Shown here piece after piece: positions 1 through 4,967 of a DNA stretch of 5,804 bases. The position numbers and the translations under genes were made by a program. Where the stretch lies: contig SCVQ01000459.1 of assembly GCA_004296865.1 (NCBI GenBank), forward strand, positions 1-5,804, given 5' to 3'. Under the pieces are notes generated by a model. The model was not told the DNA's origin. It made no database searches and saw only the letters and a list, made by a program, of their open reading frames with translations. This stretch comes from Nitrospirota bacterium. Lineage in GTDB: Bacteria > Nitrospirota > Nitrospiria > Nitrospirales > Nitrospiraceae. Within the stretch, counting starts at the first letter, position 1; every line of letters starts with the position of its first letter.

Positions 1-39
1 GTGGCGCATAATAAGGGCGACGATGCGGTGAAGTTTCAT
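1..39 (-). CDS. N-terminus of a downstream gene, probably an ABC-2 type permease (partial)
   Basis: An ATG at 39-37 opens a frame that runs off the window edge and reads MKLHRIVALIMRH. The basic start followed by hydrophobic residues suits the cytoplasmic N-terminus of a membrane protein. It lies on the same strand just after an ABC ATPase gene with no permease yet seen, so an ABC-2 type permease is the natural partner. This is inferred from position and from resemblance to permease N-termini I recall; 13 residues cannot prove a family. A GTGA at 49-46 could act as a weak Shine-Dalgarno. The ATG is only 11 nt past the 3' arm of the inverted repeat at 50-126. The rest of the gene is outside the window. 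Confidence 0.55.
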   Translation of the reverse strand, partial: MKLHRIVALIMRH

Positions 40-49
40 ATAAGTCACA

Positions 50-126
50 TGGCTAGAGGCACGAGGCAATGGGCAATAGGTGGCTGCTTTTTCTTGCCAA
101 TAGCCTATCGCCCATAGCCTCTAGCC
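50..126 (-). repeat. Palindromic tract of 7-nt units after the ABC ATPase gene
   Basis: On the minus strand, five successive 7-nt units from 126 down to 92 begin GGC (for example GGCTAGA, then GGCTATG). After an A-rich centre near 91-85 the units reappear as reverse complements (nnnGCCn type) down to about 50. The arms pair strongly: 117-126 with 51-60 over 10 bp without mismatch, and 104-115 with 69-80 over 12 bp, where the one non-Watson-Crick position is a G-U wobble in minus-strand RNA. The two stems are separated by 1 nt on one side and 8 nt on the other. The first unit contains the TAG stop of the ABC ATPase. No T-run follows the stem, so it is not a standard intrinsic terminator. It may be an mRNA hairpin between ATPase and permease or a mobile-type intergenic repeat. 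Confidence 0.85.
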
Positions 127-849
127 CTCTCTGGCCAACTTCAAGAACACCTCTTCCAGGTCTCGTTGGCCGAAGCGCGACATGATCTCCTGGGCTGTGC
201 CCTGGGCGACGACCTTGCCTCTCTGAAGAAAGATAATGCGGTCGGACATCGCCTCCATCTCTTTCATATTGTGCGAGGTATAGAGCACGCTCAACCCGGC
301 CGATCGGCGCACCTCCTTCAGGAGGTCGCGAATCTTATGCGCGATATCCGGGTCCAAACTGGCCGTGGGCTCGTCCAGGAACAAGACTTTGGGGTTCGTC
401 AGGATCGCCTTGGCCAGCGTCAGGCGGGTCATCTGTCCCGAGGAGAGTTTTCTGGTGACCTTGCTGCGGAATTCCTCCATCTCCAATTGCTTGACCACCT
501 CGTCGATACGCCGCGGGACCTCGGAGAGCCCGTAGAGCCTCGCCACGACCTTGAGATTCTCCTCCACCGTCAGCGCATAGGGCATCGAAATATAGGAGGA
601 GGAAAAGTTCACCTGGTTCAGGATCTCCTCGCGGTGCGTGCTCAGATCTTTGCCGAACATGTGGATCGAGCCGGCCGTCGGCGTGATCAACCCCAGCAGC
701 ATCTGGATCGTCGTCGTCTTCCCGGCTCCGTTGGGGCCCAGCAGTCCCAGAATCTCCCCTCGACGGATTTCGAACGAAATCCCATCCACGGCGGTGAAGT
801 CACCAAACCGCTTCGTCAGATTCTTCACTTCAACGATGGGAGAAGACAT
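121..849 (-). CDS. ABC transporter ATP-binding protein (ABC-2 exporter type)
   Basis: This 242-residue cytoplasmic nucleotide-binding subunit hydrolyses ATP to drive a membrane permease; the substrate is unknown. It is one complete ATPase domain of usual length. The Walker A GPNGAGKT is at 38-45, a slightly altered signature LSSGQ at 135-139, Walker B VLFLDEP at 155-161 with catalytic E160, the D-loop SLD at 164-166 and the switch His at H193. The Q-loop region (about 79-95, NFSSSY followed later by LTVEENL) lacks a glutamine at the expected place before LTV; the only Gln, Q79, lies too early. The C-terminal LEEVFLKL is typical of multidrug/ABC-2 type ATPases (CcmA-like, COG1131 style). The ATG at 849 has GGTGA three bases upstream, which fits pairing with the 16S 3' end. 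The putative permease starts 81 nt downstream. Confidence 0.95.
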   Translation of the reverse strand: MSSPIVEVKNLTKRFGDFTAVDGISFEIRRGEILGLLGPNGAGKTTTIQMLLGLITPTAGSIHMFGKDLSTHREEILNQVNFSSSYISMPYALTVEENLKVVARLYGLSEVPRRIDEVVKQLEMEEFRSKVTRKLSSGQMTRLTLAKAILTNPKVLFLDEPTASLDPDIAHKIRDLLKEVRRSAGLSVLYTSHNMKEMEAMSDRIIFLQRGKVVAQGTAQEIMSRFGQRDLEEVFLKLAREG

Positions 850-853
850 GGTT

Positions 854-930
854 CACCAGCAACCAGCGGTCAGCTTTCAGCTCTCAGAGTCCTGCCGCAT
901 GCAGATTGCTGGCGGCTGAGAGCTGATGGC
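854..930 (-). repeat. Tract of eleven 7-nt units with internal hairpin, cytochrome-ABC gap
   Basis: Read on the minus strand from 930 to 854, the sequence divides into eleven consecutive 7-nt units, ten of which begin with GC (for example GCTCTCA at 923-917 and GCTGAAA at 881-875). The exception is 888-882. An 11-bp perfect inverted repeat, TCAGCTCTCAG, pairs 877-887 with 916-926 around a 28-nt loop. The tract fills nearly all of the 88-nt gap: it begins 7 nt after the cytochrome TAA, and its last unit forms most of the GGTGA Shine-Dalgarno of the ABC ATPase gene. There is no T-run, so an intrinsic terminator is unlikely. Its role is unknown. Confidence 0.85.
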
Positions 931-937
931 TCATCGT

Positions 938-1645
938 TTACTCGAACAGAAAGCCCCCGATCTTGCCAGGAATGTGGCAGGTCTCGCACTTGCGGCTGAG
1001 CACTTTGCCCTCGTGCTCAGCCTTCCCGTCGTGACAGCGGAAGCAATCGGCCTGCGCGGACGAGCGGAGCTTCGTGCCCTCGGGATGATCGGGAACATAG
1101 GGCTGACTATCCACGGCCACATGACCGCGCGGGATGACGACCGGGTATCCCTTGATGGGCTTTTCGTGCACGACCCTCGCATGGCAGGTGGTGCAGCCCT
1201 CGCCTTTCTCCCGCTTGGCGAAAGCCTCCATGTGTGTCCTGTGGCTCATGACCAGCCCGACTTCCTTGACCGGCGGGGACAGGTCGCGGGCGGCGATCTC
1301 GGATACGCGCAGGATGGCACGGTGACAGCCGAGGCAGACCTCGGAGGAGACGGTGGCCTGGAGATTGTGCGGGTCCGTCGGCGTCCCGAACAGGTAGATC
1401 ACCACGTCCTTCGTGCCGGCCCAGGCCTTGTCGTGGATGAAGCCCTCGATGCCGGGCCGCACATGACAAGCCACGCAGGTGACCTCCTTGTGCGTGGACG
1501 CGGTCCAGCTCTCGTAGGAGGGGCGGATGTTGTGGCAACTGGCGCAGAACTTGGGGTGGTTGGTGAGCGGCACGGCGACCCCGCCGAGGACAGCGGCGCC
1601 GGCCAGGATCGCCAGGAGCAGGATGGCTTTGGACTTGAAGTTCAT
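938..1645 (-). CDS. Membrane-anchored NapC/NirT-like multiheme cytochrome c with six haem motifs
   Basis: The 235-residue protein starts MNFKSK, followed by a hydrophobic anchor at about 7-28; the rest should face the periplasm. Six CxxCH haem-attachment motifs lie at C34, C57, C104, C151, C201 and C220. The first four follow the NapC/NirT/NrfH layout: CASCH...SxH...CVACHxxPG, then CLGCH, then an H/M-rich stretch leading to CTTCHxxxxHEKP. These proteins pass electrons from membrane quinol to periplasmic enzymes. Two C-terminal haem motifs extend beyond the usual tetraheme form. The residue two after the first motif is I40, where NapC/NrfH proteins normally have the Met of CxxCHxM. The ATG overlaps the mobB stop as ATGA, suggesting translational coupling. 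Its redox partner is not visible; co-location with cofactor genes suggests service to a molybdoenzyme, which is inference. Confidence 0.93.
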   Translation of the reverse strand: MNFKSKAILLLAILAGAAVLGGVAVPLTNHPKFCASCHNIRPSYESWTASTHKEVTCVACHVRPGIEGFIHDKAWAGTKDVVIYLFGTPTDPHNLQATVSSEVCLGCHRAILRVSEIAARDLSPPVKEVGLVMSHRTHMEAFAKREKGEGCTTCHARVVHEKPIKGYPVVIPRGHVAVDSQPYVPDHPEGTKLRSSAQADCFRCHDGKAEHEGKVLSRKCETCHIPGKIGGFLFE

Positions 1646-2145
1646 GCCTCCGAACGTTTGGGGAACCGCCGGATGATGAGCGCGCTGAGCCCCGCGATGT
1701 CATCGGCATGGAGGCAGGGCACCGCCAAATCCACCGGCGTATTGGACACCACCGCCAGCAACCCGTCCGGCGAGACCGGCACCTCGCCGACCTGGTCCCG
1801 CAGGATCACGACCTTGGGGTAGCCCTCGCTCTTCCAACCCTCCGCGATGATGAGATCGATCGAGGAGTCCATGAACCGGTCCCGGAGTTCCTCCACCTTG
1901 ATCTCATCCGACACGTCCGCAAACATCGCGAGGCTGCCTTTGGAGAGGACCATCACGGTGCTGGCCCCGGCCCGCTTGTGTCTCCAGCTGTCCTTCCCCT
2001 CCGTGTCCAGGTCGAAGCCATGGCCCGCATGTTTGACGGTAGCCACACGATAGCCGGCCCTCACCAGTTCGGGAATCAGCCGCTCGATCAACGTCGTCTT
2101 CCCGCTATTCGACCGCCCGACGAAGCAGAGGATGGGGATAGCCAT
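1642..2145 (-). CDS. mobB: MobB, GTP-binding molybdenum cofactor accessory protein
   Basis: This 167-residue P-loop protein matches MobB in length and motifs. It has Walker A GRSNSGKT at 10-17, the family motif VKHAGHGFDLDTEGKDSWRH starting at 37, then RAGA (58-61), and IAEGWKSEGYPKV at 100-112. MobB binds GTP and works with MobA, which attaches GMP to molybdenum cofactor to make the bis-MGD form used by the DMSO reductase superfamily. It is helpful but not essential in E. coli. No mobA is in the window. A good Shine-Dalgarno AAAGGA (2160-2155) lies 9 nt before the ATG. moeA ends 21 nt upstream, and the stop overlaps the start of the cytochrome gene, so it is clearly co-transcribed with both. 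Its presence hints that the client enzyme uses a guanine-dinucleotide cofactor. Confidence 0.94.
   Translation of the reverse strand: MAIPILCFVGRSNSGKTTLIERLIPELVRAGYRVATVKHAGHGFDLDTEGKDSWRHKRAGASTVMVLSKGSLAMFADVSDEIKVEELRDRFMDSSIDLIIAEGWKSEGYPKVVILRDQVGEVPVSPDGLLAVVSNTPVDLAVPCLHADDIAGLSALIIRRFPKRSEA
1647..1651 (-). promoter_or_regulatory. GGAGG unusually close to the cytochrome start codon
   Basis: A strong GGAGG lies inside the end of mobB but only one base before the cytochrome ATG (1645-1643), much closer than the normal spacing of about 5-9 bases. No other ATG, GTG or TTG occurs in frame before the end of the membrane anchor, so the ATG is still the best start. Initiation may depend mainly on coupling to the overlapping mobB stop (ATGA). 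Confidence 0.5.
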
Positions 2146-2166
2146 TCCGATCAGTCCTTTACCGGT

Positions 2167-3447
2167 TCAACAACACGACGGCCGATGGCCAGTGGACGGC
2201 TTCGCGGCTTCTTCACGATCTTCCAGCTGCGCGCTCAACACCTGCACGGTCACCGTATCCCCCGGATTCAGCCGTTCGACTGCCTCCGGCACGTCGATCA
2301 AGCAATTCGCCTTCACCATCGAGGTCAGGATGCCGGACCCCTGATCGCCCGTCGTCCGGACCGTCAGCACGCCGTTCTCCCGGCTCAGGACCCCGCGCAG
2401 GAAATGCCGGCGGTCGTTTCGCTTGGAGAACGTCTCCTGGAAGAGGGCCTGCATCACCGGCCGGATGTAGCTCCGCTGCCCGGACAGCTTCAACATGGCC
2501 GGCCGCACGAGTTGCTCAAAGGTCACCATGGAGGAGACCGGATTGCCGGGCAGCCCGAAGGCCAGCTTGCCGGCAATCTTGCCGAAGGCCAGAGGCTGGC
2601 CGGGACGGATCGCCAGCTTCCAGAAGTTCATCTCCGCGCCCAGTTCCTTGAACACCGCTTTCGTAAAATCGTAGTCGCCCATCGAGACGCCGCCGGACAG
2701 CACCAGCACATCGGCGTTCAGGCCGTGCGCAATCTTGTCCTTCAAGTCGGCCGGCTGGTCCTTGGCGATGCCGAGCAGAATCGGAATGCCGCCGGCCTCC
2801 TGCACGGCAGCGGCAATCCCGTAACTGTTCGAGTTGATGATCTTGTCCTCATCGAAGCGCTCGTCCAAATCGGCCAGCTCGTCGCCGGTGGAGAGGATCG
2901 CCACACGGGGCCGTTGATGGACGAAGACGAAGGACTTGGCCAGGATGGCCAGAATGCCGATCTCGGCCGGACGGAGCACCGTGCCCTTCGCAATGATGCG
3001 GTCGCCCTTCTTGACGTCCTCGCCGCAGGGACGGATGTTGGCCCCTCGGTCCGGTGCTTTGAAGATCCGGACCGTATCGCCGGAGGGCTCGGTTTCTTCC
3101 ACCTTGACCACCGTGTCGGCGCCTTTCGGGACCGACGCGCCGGTCATGATTCGGATCGCCTGTCCGGGGCCCACCGACTTGGTAGCGACCTTGCCGGCCG
3201 GCACATCCTCGATGACCGTCAAGACGGCCGGCTTGGCGATCGCGTGGTCCTGCTTGATGTCCTCCCAACGGACGGCGAACCCGTCCATGGCGGAGTTATC
3301 CCAGGGGGGATTGTCACGGGACGCAATCAGGTCCTCCCCCAGCACGCGCCCCAAGGCCTCGAGCAGCCCGACCTTTTCAAGCCCCAGCGTCGAGGTGGCG
3401 GCAAGGACCGTCTGTTGCGCTTCCTGTAGCGGCGTCAATCGTTGCAT
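2167..3447 (-). CDS. moeA: MoeA, molybdopterin molybdenumtransferase
   Basis: MoeA inserts molybdate into adenylylated molybdopterin made by MogA, the last step of basic molybdenum cofactor synthesis. The 426-residue protein (E. coli MoeA is 411) carries all landmark motifs: SAMDGFA at 52-58, IMTGASVPKGADTVV at 100-114, LSTGDEL at 185-191, SGGVSMGD at 251-258 and LPGNPVSS at 299-306. Residues D55, T102, E190, D230 and D258 appear to match the E. coli active-site D59, T100, E188, D228 and D259. The C-terminal beta domain ends near 408 and is followed by a short polar tail ending in Cys-Cys. The start is ambiguous: the ATG at 3447 was chosen over an in-frame TTG at 3453, with a 7-nt gap after mrp; neither has a clear Shine-Dalgarno, so translation may be coupled to mrp. 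Confidence 0.96.
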   Translation of the reverse strand: MQRLTPLQEAQQTVLAATSTLGLEKVGLLEALGRVLGEDLIASRDNPPWDNSAMDGFAVRWEDIKQDHAIAKPAVLTVIEDVPAGKVATKSVGPGQAIRIMTGASVPKGADTVVKVEETEPSGDTVRIFKAPDRGANIRPCGEDVKKGDRIIAKGTVLRPAEIGILAILAKSFVFVHQRPRVAILSTGDELADLDERFDEDKIINSNSYGIAAAVQEAGGIPILLGIAKDQPADLKDKIAHGLNADVLVLSGGVSMGDYDFTKAVFKELGAEMNFWKLAIRPGQPLAFGKIAGKLAFGLPGNPVSSMVTFEQLVRPAMLKLSGQRSYIRPVMQALFQETFSKRNDRRHFLRGVLSRENGVLTVRTTGDQGSGILTSMVKANCLIDVPEAVERLNPGDTVTVQVLSAQLEDREEAAKPSTGHRPSCC

Positions 3448-3454
3448 AGTCAAC

Positions 3455-4408
3455 TCAGTGCTTCGACTTTGGGCCGATCTTCAACAGCGACCCGCTCTTC
3501 TTGCAGAACTGATCCACCTTGTTGGCGATCTGATGATAGGACTCGGCGGTGGGCGTGTCGGAATAGAACATCGCGAAGGGCTCGCCCGCGTCGCACTGCG
3601 TGACGACATCGGGGTCCAACGGGATGCGGCCCAGGAAGGGCACGCCCATGTCCATGGCCGAGGCTTCCCCCCCGCCTTTTTTGAAGACCTCGATATGCTG
3701 GTGACAGTGGGGACAGTCCAGTCCGCTCATGTTCTCGACGATGCCGATGATCGGAATCTCGCTGTCCTTCGCGAAGGTGACCGATTTCCGCGAATCCAGC
3801 AGCGCAACCTCCTGCGGCGTGGTGACGATCACGCAGCCGCTCACGTTCCCGATCAGGTCGATGGTGGTGACGGACTCGTTGCCCGTGCCGGGAGGCAAAT
3901 CCACCAGCAGGAAATCCAGATCCTGCCATTCGACCCCGCCCAACAGTTGATTGATGAATTCGTACTTGTAGGCGTCCCGCCAGATGATGGGATCGTCCGG
4001 ATTCTGCAGCAGGAAGGACATGGAGGCAATCTTCAGGTTGTACGTCTGATACGGAATGATGCCCCCCGACGTGCTGACCTTGAGTTTTTGGCCTTCCGCC
4101 CCGACCATCTTCGGAATGTTGGGGCCATGGATGTCCATGTCGCAGATGCCGACTTCGTAGCCCTTCAAGGCAAGGCTGACCGCCAGGTTGGTGGTCACGG
4201 TGCTCTTGCCCACCCCCCCCTTGTTGCTCATCACCAACACCTTGTGGTGGATCCGCTCCATCCGCTTGCCGACCAGCCAGCGGCTGTGCCCTTCCTTGTC
4301 CTTCTGGCAGGTCTCGTTCTCGTCGCAAATGGCGCAGGCCCACATGTAGGTGCAGGCATCGCCGCTCCCGGACCCTTGCGGCTGTATGACTTTCAGTTCT
4401 CCCGGCAT
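3455..4408 (-). CDS. mrp: Mrp/NBP35/ApbC-family iron-sulfur cluster carrier ATPase
   Basis: This 317-residue P-loop ATPase belongs to the family that holds and delivers Fe-S clusters to apo-proteins. It has the deviant Walker A KGGVGKST at 63-70, CDMDIHGPNIPK at 89-100, the switch/Walker B VDLPPGTGN at 169-177, and the paired cysteines CPHC at 232-235, which in relatives bridge a cluster between two subunits. The N-terminus lacks the MIP18/DUF59 domain found in many bacterial Mrp proteins. Instead residues 19-34 hold four cysteines spaced C-x5-C-x2-C-x5-C, resembling the N-terminal cluster site of eukaryotic Nbp35. The ATG at 4408 is well supported by AGGAG 7 nt upstream. Between mogA and moeA, it probably equips the same Fe-S/molybdenum client enzymes, which is inference from context. 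The symbol is the family name; ortholog status is untested. Confidence 0.95.
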   Translation of the reverse strand: MPGELKVIQPQGSGSGDACTYMWACAICDENETCQKDKEGHSRWLVGKRMERIHHKVLVMSNKGGVGKSTVTTNLAVSLALKGYEVGICDMDIHGPNIPKMVGAEGQKLKVSTSGGIIPYQTYNLKIASMSFLLQNPDDPIIWRDAYKYEFINQLLGGVEWQDLDFLLVDLPPGTGNESVTTIDLIGNVSGCVIVTTPQEVALLDSRKSVTFAKDSEIPIIGIVENMSGLDCPHCHQHIEVFKKGGGEASAMDMGVPFLGRIPLDPDVVTQCDAGEPFAMFYSDTPTAESYHQIANKVDQFCKKSGSLLKIGPKSKH

Positions 4409-4415
4409 CTGGCAA

Positions 4416-4420
4416 CTCCT
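4416..4420 (-). promoter_or_regulatory. Shine-Dalgarno of mrp
   Basis: AGGAG lies 7 nt before the ATG at 4408, an ideal spacing, and fixes the mrp start. It directly adjoins the 7-nt repeat tract of the mogA-mrp gap. Confidence 0.85.
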
Positions 4421-4500
4421 CGTGATCCGCCATGCGTCATGCGTAATGAGACAACGGCTCTGCTGGCCAACTCAGAGCGCCTCACTCATCACGCATCACG
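4421..4500 (-). repeat. Palindromic tract of 7-nt units between mogA and mrp
   Basis: On the minus strand the tract opens with two identical units CGTGATG (4500-4494 and 4493-4487) and later contains their near reverse complements, ACGCATG at 4444-4438 and again at 4437-4431, all in the same 7-nt phase. On the plus strand, 4421-4448 reads as four units of CGTnATG type. The arms 4485-4499 and 4436-4450 form a 15-position stem: 13 Watson-Crick pairs, one G-U wobble in minus-strand RNA and one mismatch, with a 34-nt loop. The first units encode the last residues and stop codon of mogA, and the tract ends directly at the mrp Shine-Dalgarno. There is no T-run. The function is unknown. Confidence 0.82.
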
Positions 4501-4959
4501 TTTGTTAATCTTCTCGACCGTATGGGCCAGCACCGGCAGGATAACCGCCAGATTTTCCTTGGCCCCGTTGAGGCTCCCGGGCAGATTGACGATCAGCGTC
4601 CGCCCCCTGATGCCGGCGGTTCCACGCGACAGCATGGCGGTCCGCACTTTCTTCAGACTCTCAAGCCGCATCGCTTCACCGATCCCCGGCACTTCCTTCT
4701 CGATCACGTCCCGCGTCGCCTCCGGCGCCCAGTCGGTGGGCCTCACGCCGGTCCCTCCCAACGTCAAGACCACGTCGGCCTGATCCGCGCAGAGGGCGAT
4801 GAGCCGGTTCCGAATCTCGTTCCGCTCGTCCGGAATCACATCGTACGCGACCATCGTGCCGGGTAATTCCAGGACCATCTGCGCAATCGCCTCCCGCCCC
4901 TGGTCCGGTTCAGCCCCCGAGACGATCTTGCTGCTGATCACCACGACCGCCACACGCAT
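4489..4959 (-). CDS. mogA: Molybdopterin adenylyltransferase, MogA/MoaB family
   Basis: This 156-residue cytoplasmic enzyme belongs to the family that adenylylates molybdopterin, giving the substrate on which MoeA acts. Landmarks are LGGTGVRPTDWAPEAT at 67-82 (GGTG nucleotide/pterin loop and PTD), PGIGEAMR at 91-98, SRGTAGIRG at 111-119 and LPGSLNGAKENL at 126-137. It is shorter than E. coli MogA (195) and close to MoaB-type proteins (about 160-170), so MogA and MoaB are not separated by sequence alone. In many bacteria the MoaB-type protein does the same job. The ATG at 4959 is 8 nt after the tatC stop. GGTGA at 4972-4968 overlaps that stop and serves as ribosome site, implying coupling. The open frame continues upstream inside tatC only by chance. 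The last three codons and stop (R-D-A-TGA) lie in the repeat tract. Confidence 0.93.
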   Translation of the reverse strand: MRVAVVVISSKIVSGAEPDQGREAIAQMVLELPGTMVAYDVIPDERNEIRNRLIALCADQADVVLTLGGTGVRPTDWAPEATRDVIEKEVPGIGEAMRLESLKKVRTAMLSRGTAGIRGRTLIVNLPGSLNGAKENLAVILPVLAHTVEKINKRDA

Positions 4960-4967
4960 GAGCAGGC

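Noticed and set aside
50..126. Rho-independent terminator after the ABC ATPase gene
   Set aside because: The stem is strong but no T-run follows on the minus strand, and a plausible gene starts 11 nt after it. The A-run is in the loop.
926..1822. Plus-strand open frame of 298 codons over the cytochrome gene
   Set aside because: The opposite strand carries six CxxCH motifs and a membrane anchor; this frame is its shadow.
1708..3429. Long plus-strand open frame of 573 codons
   Set aside because: It lies antisense to mobB and moeA, whose conserved motifs are clear. The translation is low in recognisable motifs and His/Arg/Gly/Asp-rich, as expected for an antisense frame in GC-rich DNA.
2167..3453. 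TTG start for moeA at 3453
   Set aside because: It adds only two residues, has no better ribosome site, and an ATG is available at 3447; it is not excluded.
4421..4500. CRISPR or direct-repeat array
   Set aside because: Units are only 7 nt, without spacers of constant length, and they invert at the centre; this is a palindromic short-period tract.
2936..4783. Long plus-strand open frame of 615 codons
   Set aside because: It is antisense to moeA, mrp and mogA and crosses two gene boundaries and a repeat tract. It has no domain character.
4960..4967. Promoter between tatC and mogA
   Set aside because: The gap is 8 nt and the mogA ribosome site overlaps the tatC stop; there is no room for or sign of a separate promoter.
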